Assembly (NCBI GenBank): GCA_018241025.1
Contig: JAFEEQ010000017.1
Span: 62,001-126,000 of the forward strand
Direction of reading: 5' to 3'
Length of the DNA stretch: 64,000 nt
Source: Pseudomonadota bacterium
GTDB taxonomy: Bacteria; Pseudomonadota; Alphaproteobacteria; Micropepsales; Micropepsaceae
Notes under the pieces: generated by a model
Database searches by the model: none
What the model saw: the letters and a program-made list of their open reading frames with translations, nothing else
What the model was told of the DNA's origin: nothing
Program-made: the position numbers and the translations under genes
Shown here: positions 52,882 through 62,190 of the stretch, one piece after another
How the letters are laid out: every line of letters starts with the position of its first letter
Position numbering within the stretch: the stretch's first letter is position 1

Positions 52882-53721
52882 ATGGGGCTTCTCACGCTAT
52901 TGTTTTTTCCCACTAGCGCGATTGCCGCGCCGCACCGCATCGTTTCGACGTTTTTGTGCACCGATGAATATGTCTTCCGCCTTGCCGGGCGCGAACGGAT
53001 TGCGGCGCTGTCATTCGAGGCCGGCGACCGCAACCCGGTGGTTTCGACCATCGCCGACAAGGTTAAGGGCATTCCGCAGATCCGGCCTTCGACGGAGACA
53101 GTGCTCACATACAAGCCCGATCTGGTCGTGATGTATGCCGGGACGATGACCCGGTTGAAGGCCAATCTCGACGCGCTGCATGTGAAGGTGCTGGAGGTGC
53201 CGTGGGACAATTCGCTGGCCGATATCCGCCGCACCACGCGGATGCTGGGTGGCGTCTTTGGGGCGCCGGACAAGGCCGAGGCGATGCTGCGCGACATGGA
53301 CGCGAAGCTGGCCGCGGCGGCGCGGCTGGCGCCGCAGCCATCCATCCGTACACTGATCTATGAGCCGAACGGCTATGCCCAGGCGGGTGCGGTGACGCGG
53401 GAGTTGATGGCCGCGGCGGGTCTGCGCAATGTCGCCGAGGGCCTGCCGCTGACGCGCACCGGCCGCATTCCGGTCGAGGCGGTGGTCGCGGCGGCGCCGG
53501 AGCTGCTCATTCTCAGCGGCCAGCGCTACGTGCCGACGGCGCGGGCCGACCTGCTGCTGCATCATCCGGCGTTGGCGGCCCTCAAGGGAAAGACCACAGC
53601 GCTGTGGGATCCGCTGGTGCCGCTGCTATGCCCCGGGCCGTGGTCGGCGGAGGCGGCTGTGACCTTTGCGCGAATGGGGCAAAAGGCGCGGCTGCTTGGC
53701 AAACGCCAGGCCCGCAACTAA
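52882..53721 (+). CDS. btuF: Periplasmic cobalamin-type ABC substrate-binding protein
   Basis: A 279-residue BtuF/FhuD-fold binding protein. ATG 52882 gives a signal peptide MGLLTLLFFPTSAIA and has AAGG 6 bases upstream; ATG 52819 is possible but would overlap the divergent gene. HRIVSTFLCTDEYVFRLAG and RPSTETVLTYKPDLVVMY are helical-backbone-fold signatures. The cobalamin riboswitch and permease/ATPase genes directly downstream support vitamin B12 or a cobinamide as ligand. The riboswitch lies after this gene, so it may escape that control. Confidence 0.8.
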   Translation: MGLLTLLFFPTSAIAAPHRIVSTFLCTDEYVFRLAGRERIAALSFEAGDRNPVVSTIADKVKGIPQIRPSTETVLTYKPDLVVMYAGTMTRLKANLDALHVKVLEVPWDNSLADIRRTTRMLGGVFGAPDKAEAMLRDMDAKLAAAARLAPQPSIRTLIYEPNGYAQAGAVTRELMAAAGLRNVAEGLPLTRTGRIPVEAVVAAAPELLILSGQRYVPTARADLLLHHPALAALKGKTTALWDPLVPLLCPGPWSAEAAVTFARMGQKARLLGKRQARN

Positions 53722-53725
53722 AACC

Positions 53726-53863
53726 GGACCTGACGCGAGGAACGAGGGAACGCGGTAGATACCGCGGCTGCCCCCGCAACTGTGAGCGGTGCAATCGGCG
53801 CATCCAGGTGCCACTGGGGAAGACCCGGGAAGGCGGATGCGGCGGCCGCGAGCCAGGAAACCT
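53726..53863 (+). promoter_or_regulatory. Cobalamin riboswitch
   Basis: Conserved blocks appear in order: GAGGGAACGCGGT, CCGCGGCTGCCCCCGCAACTG, GTGCCACTGGGGAAG, GGGAAGGCGG and GAGCCAGGAAACC. These are the L2/B12-box hallmarks of the adenosylcobalamin class. It sits between the binding-protein gene and the permease gene, 84 bases before the permease start, and would repress permease/ATPase expression when cobalamin is plentiful. Confidence 0.93.
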
Positions 53864-53947
53864 CACTTCGCGTGTCGTCCGTCCGGGCGCCGGGGTTGGC
53901 GCGTGGAGTGCGGTGAACCGCAAGCGGCGACGCATCGGGAGCGCCGC

Positions 53948-54970
53948 GTGGTTGAAGTCCGTTCCGTCGTTTCAGAGAGCCGCCGCGATTTCGCGGTGAC
54001 GACGACGCTCATTCTCTTTGCCATTCTCGTTGTCGCGTTTGCGGTGTCGTTCTTGCTTGGCGCATCGGATCAGAGCGCGGGCGCGCTGTTTGCCGGATTG
54101 TTCGGCGGGCAGGGCATAGCGGGATTGATCGCGCGCGAAATCCGGCTGCCGCGCGCACTGCTCGGATTGATTGTCGGCGCGGGCCTCGGCGCAAGCGGCG
54201 CGGCGTTGCAGGGCCTGTTCCGCAATCCGCTGGCGGAGCCGGGCGTGACCGGCGTGACGTCGTCGGCAGGGTTGGGCGCGGTGATCGCGCTCTATTTCGG
54301 ATTGGCGGCGAGCAATCCCTTCGCGCTGCCGGTGTTCGCCATCGTGGGCGCGCTCGCGTCCGCCGCGGTGCTCTATCTTCTGTCACGCGCGGGCGCAGGC
54401 GCCGTCGCGCTGGTGCTGGCCGGCGTCGCGGTGGCGAGCCTGGCGACGGCGCTGACCGCCCTCGCTCTGTCCTTCGCCAAGAACCCCTACGCGATGAGCG
54501 AGATGGTCTTGTGGATGATGGGTTCGCTCAAGGACCGCACGATGACCGATGTGGTCTTCGCGCTGCCGTTGACGCTGCTCGGCATCGCCTTGCTGTTGAG
54601 CGCAGCGCGCGGACTCGATGCGCTGACACTGGGCGAGGATGCAGCGGAGAGCCTCGGCGTCGCCGTCGGTTCGGTTCGGATGCGCGTCGTCGTCGGCGTG
54701 GCGCTGGCGACCGGCGCGGCGACGGCGGCGGCGGGGGCAGTGAGCTTCGTCGGTCTCGTGGTGCCGCATGTGCTGCGGCGGTTCTACGGCTATGCCCCGT
54801 CGCGGCTGATCCTGCCTTCGGCGCTGGGCGGCGCGGTGCTGGTGACGGCGGCGGATGTGCTCATCCGCATCGTCGCGCCCGACGGACAGCTTCTGCTCGG
54901 TGTGCTGACGGCGATGCTGGGCGCGCCGTTCTTCCTGCTGCTGATCTTCCGTCTACGGAGCGAAGCGTGA
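53948..54970 (+). CDS. btuC: Cobalamin-type ABC transporter permease (FecCD family)
   Basis: A 340-residue permease with about nine to ten helices. IRLPRALLGLIVGAGLGASGAALQ, FRNPLAEPG and FVGLVVPHVLRRFYG are the FecCD signatures, the last being the ATPase-coupling region. GTG 53948 follows GGGAG with 6-base spacing; GTG 53996 is an alternative. It follows the cobalamin riboswitch and overlaps the ATPase start (GTGA). Confidence 0.9.
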   Translation: MVEVRSVVSESRRDFAVTTTLILFAILVVAFAVSFLLGASDQSAGALFAGLFGGQGIAGLIAREIRLPRALLGLIVGAGLGASGAALQGLFRNPLAEPGVTGVTSSAGLGAVIALYFGLAASNPFALPVFAIVGALASAAVLYLLSRAGAGAVALVLAGVAVASLATALTALALSFAKNPYAMSEMVLWMMGSLKDRTMTDVVFALPLTLLGIALLLSAARGLDALTLGEDAAESLGVAVGSVRMRVVVGVALATGAATAAAGAVSFVGLVVPHVLRRFYGYAPSRLILPSALGGAVLVTAADVLIRIVAPDGQLLLGVLTAMLGAPFFLLLIFRLRSEA

Positions 54971-55734
54971 GCGCCGCGATCGTCTTTGCCGGCGTGCAGG
55001 CCGGATATGGGGCGCGGCAGGTTCTCGACGGTGTCGATGCCAGCTTCGCCTCCGGCAAGGTGACCGGCATCGTCGGGCCGAACGGCGCGGGCAAGACGAC
55101 GCTGATGCGCGCGGCGCTCGGGCTGATGCCGATCGATAGCGGCGCGGTGACGGTGCTGGACCGGCCGCTCGGTGCGTGGTCGCGTGAGGGGCTGGCGCAG
55201 ACCATCGCCTACCTGCCGCAAGGCGGCGACGCGCATTGGCCCGTGGAGGCGCGCGAGCTGGTGGCGCTCGGCCGCCTGCCGCATCGCGCGCGCTTCGCGC
55301 CGTCGCGCGCGGTCGATCTCGCCGCGGTGGATGAGGCGCTGGCGCGCTGCGATGCGGTGAAGTTCGCGGCGCGGCGGATGAACGAGCTTTCGGCGGGCGA
55401 GCGGGCGCGGGTGCTGTTCGCGCGGGCGCTGGCGACGGGCGCGAAGGTTCTGCTGGCCGACGAGCCGGCGGCCTATCTCGATCCGGCGCATCAATTGCGG
55501 CTGATGGATCTGTTGCGCGAAGAGGCGGCGCGCGGGACGGCAGTGGCGGTGACGCTGCACGATCTGGCGCTTGCCTCGCGGCATTGCGACGAGATCGTCG
55601 TGCTCGACGGCGGGCGGGTGGTGGCGCAGGGCGCGCCCGATGTCGCGCTGCGCGATGCGGTTCTCGCCGAGGTGTTCGCCATCGCCGCAGAGCGCGCGCC
55701 GAGCGGCGCGGTGGTGGCGCTCCGGCGGTTGTAG
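54967..55734 (+). CDS. btuD: Cobalamin-type ABC transporter ATP-binding protein
   Basis: A 255-residue ATPase with Walker A GPNGAGKTT (37-45), Q-loop YLPQGG, signature LSAGERAR and Walker B VLLADEPAAYLDPAH, then H-loop TLHDLALA. GTG 54967 overlaps the permease stop. With the preceding permease and binding protein it completes an importer under riboswitch control; no TonB-dependent receptor gene is in the window. Confidence 0.9.
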   Translation: MSAAIVFAGVQAGYGARQVLDGVDASFASGKVTGIVGPNGAGKTTLMRAALGLMPIDSGAVTVLDRPLGAWSREGLAQTIAYLPQGGDAHWPVEARELVALGRLPHRARFAPSRAVDLAAVDEALARCDAVKFAARRMNELSAGERARVLFARALATGAKVLLADEPAAYLDPAHQLRLMDLLREEAARGTAVAVTLHDLALASRHCDEIVVLDGGRVVAQGAPDVALRDAVLAEVFAIAAERAPSGAVVALRRL

Positions 55735-55762
55735 AGTTGGATTTGAACCCCGCAGCCCTTAC

Positions 55763-55868
55763 CGTCATGGGCAGGCTCGATCTGCCCATTCATCGCGCCC
55801 GTGGGTGCTGTTTGTCTTTGGCGCGCCGACGCGCCTGATGGATGACCGGCTCAGGGCCGGCCATGACG
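55763..55868. repeat. Composite palindromic intergenic element, copy C
   Basis: Ends CGTCAT (55763) and ATGACG (55863); inner hairpins GGGCAG-gctcgat-CTGCCC, GGCGCG-ccga-CGCGCC and CCGGC-tcagg-GCCGG. It ends 13 bases before the ppk2 start, so it lies in that gene's leader or promoter. Confidence 0.65.
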
Positions 55869-55881
55869 ACCGGGAGGAACC

Positions 55882-56643
55882 ATGCCCAATCACGACGAAG
55901 ACCACTACGAGCGCGAATTGCGCAAATTGCAGATGCAGCTCGTCTGCCTGCAGCGCCATCTGCTCGAGACCGACCGGCGCGTCCTTGTGATCATCGAAGG
56001 CCGCGATGGCGCGGGCAAGGACGGCACGATCAAGCGGCTGACCGAGCATATGAGCCCGCGCGAGACGCGGGTGCATGCACCGGGCAAGCCGTCGGACCGC
56101 GAGGAGACGCAGTGGTATTTCCAGCGCTTCGTGCGCTTCCTGCCAAGCGCCGATGAGTTCGTGATCTTCAACCGCTCCTGGTACAACCGCGCCGGCGTCG
56201 AGCGCGTGATGGGCTTCGCAAATGGCGATCAGGTCGAAGCCTTCCTCGAAGCGGTGGTGCCGTTCGAGCAGATGCTGGTGCGCGACGGCATTGCCTTGCG
56301 CAAATACTATCTCGACATCACGAAGAAGGAACAGAAGAAGCGCCTTGCCGAGCGGGCGAAGGATCCGCTGAAGCAGTGGAAGATCTCACCCATCGACCAG
56401 CAGGCGACGAAAAAATGGCACGCTTATTCCAAGGCGCGCGACATCATGCTGGCACGCACCAGCCACCCGGCGGCGCCATGGCATGTGGTGAAGAGCGACG
56501 TGAAAAAGATCGCGCGGCTGGAGCTGATCCGCGACCTGCTCGCGAGCTTCGACTATCCGGGCAAGAAGCCCAGGCTGACGCGCGCCGACACCGCAGTGGT
56601 TTTCCCCTGCGGAGCCGGCGCGCATCCGGCATTGGCGAAGTGA
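55882..56643 (+). CDS. ppk2: Polyphosphate kinase 2
   Basis: A 253-residue PPK2 that transfers phosphate between polyphosphate and nucleoside diphosphates. Walker A is GRDGAGKDG (40-48), and FNRSWYNRAGVE (96-107) is the family signature, followed by the lid segment. A single PPK2 domain of this size fits class I, which makes ATP/GTP from polyphosphate. GGGAGGAA lies 3-10 bases before the ATG. Confidence 0.93.
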   Translation: MPNHDEDHYERELRKLQMQLVCLQRHLLETDRRVLVIIEGRDGAGKDGTIKRLTEHMSPRETRVHAPGKPSDREETQWYFQRFVRFLPSADEFVIFNRSWYNRAGVERVMGFANGDQVEAFLEAVVPFEQMLVRDGIALRKYYLDITKKEQKKRLAERAKDPLKQWKISPIDQQATKKWHAYSKARDIMLARTSHPAAPWHVVKSDVKKIARLELIRDLLASFDYPGKKPRLTRADTAVVFPCGAGAHPALAK

Positions 56644-56647
56644 CGCC

Positions 56648-57142
56648 TTAGCGCGTCCGCGGATCGTCGTCCGTCGTCGTCGCCTTGCTCCCCGGACCTT
56701 TCTTGCTGTCATCGTCGGCTGTGGCGCTGACGGAGCCGGAAGCCGAGCCGCTGACCGACGGCGTCATCCTGCCGGCGGTGCTCGCAGCCGACGACGCGGC
56801 GCCGCTGGCCTTGTTCTTGACGTCATTGGCGGTGCCGACCGCCTTGCCCGTGGTGTCGCGCGCCGCGCCGACCGCATCGTCGGCCGCATCCGTGCTGGCA
56901 CCTGCGCCCACTGTCGCGCTGGTGCCGGGGGCGCTGACACCGGTCTGAGCGGTGGCGCCATGCAGGTCGCCGCCGGCCTGTCCGCCGGCCTGGACCGGCA
57001 GGTTGACGCCGCCGCCGGCCAAGCCACCGCCGGCCGTCAAGCCGCCGCCGATATTGCCGCCGAGACCCGCGGCAAAGGCCGAGCCGCCAAACGCGATCGC
57101 GCCGGTGAGCAGGGTGGCGGCCAGTGTCATACGAATATGCAT
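56648..57142 (-). CDS. Gly/Ala-rich secreted protein
   Basis: 164 residues with signal peptide MHIRMTLAATLLTGAIAFGGSAFA and AGGAG 10 bases upstream. The mature protein is low-complexity (GGNIGGGLTAGGGLAGGGVN, then Ala/Ser/Thr/Asp stretches) and ends in basic/acidic residues; it is probably disordered. The function is unknown. It converges with ppk2. Confidence 0.65.
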   Translation of the reverse strand: MHIRMTLAATLLTGAIAFGGSAFAAGLGGNIGGGLTAGGGLAGGGVNLPVQAGGQAGGDLHGATAQTGVSAPGTSATVGAGASTDAADDAVGAARDTTGKAVGTANDVKNKASGAASSAASTAGRMTPSVSGSASGSVSATADDDSKKGPGSKATTTDDDPRTR

Positions 57143-57286
57143 GGATCTTTCTCCTGTTGGGCTTTCCCCACGACACAACGCGCGTCACGACTGGCGGTGG
57201 CACATTAATTTGACTGCTGCGGCCGGAACCAATTCCGGGTTCCCGCAGCGGCGGATGTGCTATGGAGAGGCGAGGGGACCGGAACC

Positions 57287-57523
57287 ATGCGCAGGACGAC
57301 GCTTGCCCGCTTCGAGATCTATGCCGGTATCGCCGTGCTGCTCGCGGCATTCGGCCTTGCGGGCTATGGCCTGATCGCGGCGTTCTCCGACCGGCTCGAT
57401 CCGAAGGTGCGGGCCTGCATCGACCGGACGCTCGACGACGCGACCAGGGCCGGCGCGCCGGTCAGCCGCGACTACGCGGCGGCGCTGTGCAAGCACCTGC
57501 AGGCGATCGGGGCGTTGCGGTAG
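57287..57523 (+). CDS. Small single-pass membrane protein
   Basis: 78 residues from the ATG at 57287. One hydrophobic helix (FEIYAGIAVLLAAFGLAGYG) is followed by a soluble tail with two cysteines (RACIDRT, ALCKHL). No family is recognised. Codon use matches the neighbourhood, so it is probably genuine. Confidence 0.55.
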   Translation: MRRTTLARFEIYAGIAVLLAAFGLAGYGLIAAFSDRLDPKVRACIDRTLDDATRAGAPVSRDYAAALCKHLQAIGALR

Positions 57524-57545
57524 GTTGGCTTGAACACTTTCTAAC

Positions 57546-58082
57546 ATGGGAATTTGGGGAAAGATCGTATTCGAAATCGAAGTTCGGGCTGCGGCGCGCA
57601 GTTCGCGATCTATCGAAGAAATTGGCAGAGCTTATGTGCAGCGGCTCTCTACCCCGGACTTGATTATCCCGGTCAAGATCGAGCTGAGTGATACTTTGCT
57701 TGTTTCGGCCGATCCGCAGCCGGGTCGAAGGCGTTCGCCTTCATATTTCTACGGCGCGATCCGCAGGGACAGGGATGGTGAAGTCGAACTCTATGGCGTG
57801 ATCTCGCTGAACTTATTGTATCGATACTATTTCATGTTTTGGATTTCGGGAGCAGCGGCAATATCAACGATTTCGGCGTTGGGAGGCGCTTGGAAGTTCG
57901 CGAGCAGCCTCTTCGGCGCCGGACCAGACTACGACATGCTGACACTATCTCTTGGCGCAATCGCGGTTTTTGGTGCGATGTTCCTGACGCTCAGGGGATT
58001 GGCATACCTGAACTACCTAGCTGTACGCGGGCAGCGCGCATATTTCATCGATGCCTTTGAGCAACATCCCAAACGGCCTTGA
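57546..58082 (+). CDS. Membrane protein of unknown function
   Basis: 178 residues. A soluble N-terminal part (IGRAYVQRLSTPDLIIPVKI) precedes two transmembrane segments (about 94-118 and 130-152). AT-richer codons than the neighbours hint at separate acquisition; the gene ends 47 bases from the 3' end of tRNA-Arg, a common integration site, but no duplicated tRNA end is seen. Confidence 0.55.
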   Translation: MGIWGKIVFEIEVRAAARSSRSIEEIGRAYVQRLSTPDLIIPVKIELSDTLLVSADPQPGRRRSPSYFYGAIRRDRDGEVELYGVISLNLLYRYYFMFWISGAAAISTISALGGAWKFASSLFGAGPDYDMLTLSLGAIAVFGAMFLTLRGLAYLNYLAVRGQRAYFIDAFEQHPKRP

Positions 58083-58128
58083 GCTGTTTCGATGGCGTAC
58101 TCGGTATCCTGAGCCCGTGAAGGGGAAC

Positions 58129-58205
<77 letters not shown>

Positions 58206-58252
58206 GTGGCGGCGCTGTATGCCATAGATGCGGCCCTCGAGGCCAGCTTCCG

Positions 58253-58888
58253 TCACGCCTTGCGGCGCATCAGCGGGTTGGGCGTCGGTTCGGCGATTTT
58301 GGTCAGCGTGTTCTTGTCGGTGTGGTGGAAGGGCTCGCGGCCGTGGAGCATCAGGAGCGTGTCCTCGAAATAGCTCCACGTCCCGTCGGCGTTGACGGTC
58401 ACCTTCATCACGAAGGAATCGGTGCGGAAATGGCGCTCGAGGAATTCGCCCGAGCAGATGCCGAAATCGGTGGCGCCGCGCTGGGCGCGGACTTCGAACT
58501 GGCGGGCATCGGGCGCGGCCTTGCCGACGGCGAGCGCGACCTGGGCGCGCGGGATGGCGAGGGCGTGCATGATCGTCTGGGTCGCGGGCTCCCAGTGCCA
58601 GTAGCCGACCTGTTCGTGATAGGTCTCGGGCGCATCCGGCTTGAAGATGATGGTGTGGTAGCGCAGGCCATAGAGAAGCTGCGGGCCGTTGGTCTGCGGA
58701 TCGATCGGCTGGAGCTCGATGCGCTCGATATAGACCTGGTTGTTGGCGCCGCCGGCCTTCGGACTGATGTCCATGCTCTTGCGGCCTTCCCAGATGCCGG
58801 CGAGCGGGCCGAGCGGTCCGAGATTGGCGAGGGTGTCGACGTCGAAGCCTTCCGGCTCGGTGAAGATGTCGAATTCCTGAGGTGACAT
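58253..58888 (-). CDS. Nitrobindin/FABP-like heme-binding beta-barrel protein
   Basis: A 211-residue soluble protein. LGPLAGIWEGRK (about 26-37) matches the N-terminal strand of THAP4/nitrobindin-type ten-strand barrels (G-x-W-x-G), and the chain alternates beta strands (YHEQVGYWHWEPATQTIMHA, GTWSYFEDTLLMLHG). Such proteins bind heme or fatty-acid-like ligands; which one cannot be told. It is transcribed toward tRNA-Arg, from just past the first binding-protein gene's end. Confidence 0.72.
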   Translation of the reverse strand: MSPQEFDIFTEPEGFDVDTLANLGPLGPLAGIWEGRKSMDISPKAGGANNQVYIERIELQPIDPQTNGPQLLYGLRYHTIIFKPDAPETYHEQVGYWHWEPATQTIMHALAIPRAQVALAVGKAAPDARQFEVRAQRGATDFGICSGEFLERHFRTDSFVMKVTVNADGTWSYFEDTLLMLHGREPFHHTDKNTLTKIAEPTPNPLMRRKA

Positions 58889-58966
58889 GGGGACCGGGAG
58901 GAGTGTTGCCGGCGCCGACTATCCTATGGCGGGGCATGGCCGCGCCAGAGGCCGGTCGTCGCGGGA

Positions 58967-60583
58967 TCAGTCGCCGCGTTCGGGCTTGGTCTTGGGATCG
59001 ATCCAGAGCCAGCGGCTGCGGTTGAAGTCGCGGACGTTGGGAATCCAGCCCTTCACATAGGGCTCAACGATGTCCTGGGTGAAGAGGAAGCGGGTCGGGG
59101 TGACGGGGAAATCGTCGAGCATGAGCTGCTCGGCCCGGGCCAGAATCTCGCCGCGCTTCTTGAGGTCGGCGGTCTGGTCGGCCTGGTTCAACAGCGCATC
59201 GTAGCGCGGGTTGCTGTAGCGGCCGTAATTGTTGCCCGAACCCGTGCGCAGCAGGTCGAGGAAGGTGCCGGCATCGTTGAAGTCGCCGACCCAGGAGGCG
59301 CCGGCAAGGTCGAACTGGTTCGACTGGAGCTTCGGGTAATAGACCTGTCCGTCGGACACGACGATGTCGACATCGATATAGATGCGGCGGAGCATCGCCT
59401 GGAGCGTGGCGGCGGTGCGGCGGGTGTCCGGCGTCGTCGTCGAGTCGTAGGTCGTGCTGAAATGATGGTCCGGGCCGTAGCCCATCTCCGCCATCAGGCG
59501 GCGGGCTTCGGCGAGGCGCTTTGCGTAGGGCCAGTTCTCGAAGAAGACATGCGCGCCGCCGGGATAGTTGGCGACGCCGGGCGGGACGAAGTGATAGGCG
59601 GCGGGCTCGCCGAGGCGGAGGATCTTGCTGGCGATGGTCTCGCGGTCGATCACCAGCGCGATCGCCTTGCGCATGCGGATGTCCTGGAACGGCTTGCGCT
59701 GCACGTTCATCACAAGATAGGCGACGGCGAGCGTTGGGTGGAGCTGGAGCGCGTGCGGGATGTTCTGGCGCATCCAGTTGATCTCCTGCGCCGGGATCAG
59801 GTACTCGGTATCGATCTCGCCGGCGCGAAGGGCCTTCAGTGCGGCCAGCGTATCGGTCGTCGGCTTGTAGATGACCGTCTTTATACGGACGTTCTTGGCG
59901 TCGTAGAACAGGGGGTTCTTGACGAGGGTGATGTGGTCGTTGGCGATCCACTCCTTCGGCACATAGGGACCGTTGGCGACGTAGTTCCCGGGCTTGGCCC
60001 AGGCATTGCCCTTGGCGAGCACGACATGGCGCGGCACCGGGAAGGTCGCCTGATGCAGCAGGTATTCGAGCATGTAGGGCGCCGGATGCTCGAGCGTGAC
60101 AACGAGGGTGCTGTCGTCGACCGCCTTGACGCCGAGTGCGGAGGGCGGCAGGTCGCCCTTGCTGACCGCCTGGCCGTTCTTGATCAGCCAGAGATAGTAG
60201 CCATAGGGCGCGGCGCGCTTGGGATCGAGGATGCGCTGCCAGGCGAAGACGAAGTCATGCGCGGTGACCGGCTGGCCGTCGGACCACAGATGCGGCCGCA
60301 TGTGGAAGGTCCAGGTCAGGCCGTCGGCCGAGGTCTCCCAACTGAGCGCGGCGCCGGGGATCGGCTCGCCATCCGGCCCATCGGTGGTGAGGCCGATCAG
60401 GGCATCGCCGACAACGAAGGCCTCCCACTGGCCCTGGATGTAATGCGGATCGAGGCTCTGGATCTCGAGGCCGTTGCCGCGAACCAGATAGTCCGGGGAG
60501 TGGACGCCGTGATGGTCGCCCGACTTCGAGCAGGCGGCGAGCGCGAGCAGGGCGGCGGCGGCGGCGAGGCGCTTGAAAAGCAT
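58967..60583 (-). CDS. Oligopeptide ABC transporter substrate-binding lipoprotein (copy 1)
   Basis: A 538-residue family-5 binding protein (OppA/DppA fold). The lipobox LAAC (about 15-18) anchors it to the membrane. RGNGLEIQSLDPHY, WSDGQPVTAHDFVFAWQRIL and VANGPYVPKEW are family motifs. It is the last of three tandem paralogues on this strand. No permease or ATPase is in the window. The peptide ligand is unknown. Confidence 0.92.
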   Translation of the reverse strand: MLFKRLAAAAALLALAACSKSGDHHGVHSPDYLVRGNGLEIQSLDPHYIQGQWEAFVVGDALIGLTTDGPDGEPIPGAALSWETSADGLTWTFHMRPHLWSDGQPVTAHDFVFAWQRILDPKRAAPYGYYLWLIKNGQAVSKGDLPPSALGVKAVDDSTLVVTLEHPAPYMLEYLLHQATFPVPRHVVLAKGNAWAKPGNYVANGPYVPKEWIANDHITLVKNPLFYDAKNVRIKTVIYKPTTDTLAALKALRAGEIDTEYLIPAQEINWMRQNIPHALQLHPTLAVAYLVMNVQRKPFQDIRMRKAIALVIDRETIASKILRLGEPAAYHFVPPGVANYPGGAHVFFENWPYAKRLAEARRLMAEMGYGPDHHFSTTYDSTTTPDTRRTAATLQAMLRRIYIDVDIVVSDGQVYYPKLQSNQFDLAGASWVGDFNDAGTFLDLLRTGSGNNYGRYSNPRYDALLNQADQTADLKKRGEILARAEQLMLDDFPVTPTRFLFTQDIVEPYVKGWIPNVRDFNRSRWLWIDPKTKPERGD

Positions 60584-60624
60584 GGCGGTGTCCCCGGTGT
60601 CGATCTCTGTCTAAGACGGGCGGT

Positions 60625-62190
60625 TCAGCGCTGCAACCAGAGCCAGCGCGAGCGATGCATGTCGCGCGGATTGTCGACCCAGCCTTTGACGTAGGGCTGA
60701 ACGAGGTTCTGGGTGATGCGGAAGCGCATGGGAATCCAGACATAGTCGTCCAGCGCCATGCGCTCGGCCTTGACGAGAAGCTGGGCGCGCTTCCTGGCGT
60801 CGGGTTCGCGCTGGGCGGAATCGAGCAGGCGGTCATAGGCCGGATTGTCGTAGCGGCCGTAATTGTTGCCGGCGTCGGAGCGCAGCAGATCGAGGAAGTT
60901 CGAGGCGTCGTTGAAGTCGGCGAACCAGGACGCGGCGCCGAGATCGTAATTGCCCGAGGTCATGTTGCGGCCGTGGACGCCGGCTTCGACCGCGATGATA
61001 TCGATGTCGACATAGATTGCCCGCATCATCGCCTGGAACACCGCGGCGATGCGCTTGTTGTTTGGTTCGTCATAGGTCTCGTAGACGAGATGGAGGTGGT
61101 TGTCGGGGCCGTAGCCCATCTGGTTCATCAGCCAGCGCGCCTTGGCGAGACGTTCGGCGAAGGGGAGCTTGCGGAAGGCGAGGCCGCCGCTGCCGGGATA
61201 GTTGGCGACGCCGGGCGGCACCATCGTGTAGGCCGGTGCTTCGCCAAGGCGCAGGACCTTGTCCGTCAGCGTCTCGCGGTCGAGGGCGAGGTTGAGCGCG
61301 CGGCGCAGGCGGATGTCGTCGAGCGGCGGGCGGCGCAGGTTGATCGAGATGTAGGAGAGGCCGAGGAACGGCGTCAGATGCAAGGCCTCCGGCATGGTCC
61401 GGCGCAGCCAGTCGATCTGGGTGAGCGGGATTGGAGTCTGCGTATCCAGCGCATGCACGCGAAAGCGGCGAAGGCCGGATTGCGAGTCGTCGGTCGGGAA
61501 ATAGTTCACGACATCGATGCGGACATGCGCGGCATCGTAGAAGCGCGGGTTCTTGACCAGGGTGATGTGGTCGTTGACGACCCATTCCTTCGGCACATAG
61601 GCGCCGTTGCCGACGAAATTGCCGGGACGCGACCAGGCATTGCCCTTCGCCGTCACGACATGGCGCGGCAGCGGATAGGCGGTGTCATGGGTCAGGAGCT
61701 CCGGCAGATAGGCCGCGGGATGTTCGAGCGTGACGATCAGCGTCGCATCGTCGACGGCCCGGACACCGAGCGCTTCCGGTTTCAGCTTGCCCTGGCTGAT
61801 CGCGTGGGCGTTTTTCACGACCCAGAGATTGTAGGCATAGGACGCACCGGTTTTCGGATCGAGCAGGCGGCGCCAGGCAAAGACGAAATCGTCCGCCGTC
61901 ACCGGCCGGCCGTCGGACCAGACATGCTTGCGCAGGTGGAAGGTCCAGGTCAGTCCGTCGGGTGAGGTGCTCCAGCTTGTCGCCGCGCCGGGTATGGGAC
62001 GGCCGCCGGCATCGACCGTGAGGAGACCGACCAGCATGTCGCCGTCGACGGAGGATTCGTTGATCCCGTCGATGAAATGCGGATCGAGGCTCTTCACCTC
62101 GGCGCCGTTGCCGCGGTTGAGCACGGTGAGCGCCAGGGCCGGCGACGCGAGGCAAACGAGAATGAGGCCGGCGAGCGCGAGACGGCGCAT
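60625..62190 (-). CDS. Oligopeptide ABC transporter substrate-binding protein (copy 2)
   Basis: A 521-residue OppA-family protein with a normal cleavable signal peptide (RRLALAGLILVCLASPALA), not a lipobox. RGNGAEVKSLDPHF and WSDGRPVTADDFVFAWRRLL align with copies 1 and 3. Its ATG overlaps the copy 3 stop (ATGA), showing co-translation. Free periplasmic localisation contrasts with the two lipoprotein neighbours. Confidence 0.92.
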   Translation of the reverse strand: MRRLALAGLILVCLASPALALTVLNRGNGAEVKSLDPHFIDGINESSVDGDMLVGLLTVDAGGRPIPGAATSWSTSPDGLTWTFHLRKHVWSDGRPVTADDFVFAWRRLLDPKTGASYAYNLWVVKNAHAISQGKLKPEALGVRAVDDATLIVTLEHPAAYLPELLTHDTAYPLPRHVVTAKGNAWSRPGNFVGNGAYVPKEWVVNDHITLVKNPRFYDAAHVRIDVVNYFPTDDSQSGLRRFRVHALDTQTPIPLTQIDWLRRTMPEALHLTPFLGLSYISINLRRPPLDDIRLRRALNLALDRETLTDKVLRLGEAPAYTMVPPGVANYPGSGGLAFRKLPFAERLAKARWLMNQMGYGPDNHLHLVYETYDEPNNKRIAAVFQAMMRAIYVDIDIIAVEAGVHGRNMTSGNYDLGAASWFADFNDASNFLDLLRSDAGNNYGRYDNPAYDRLLDSAQREPDARKRAQLLVKAERMALDDYVWIPMRFRITQNLVQPYVKGWVDNPRDMHRSRWLWLQR

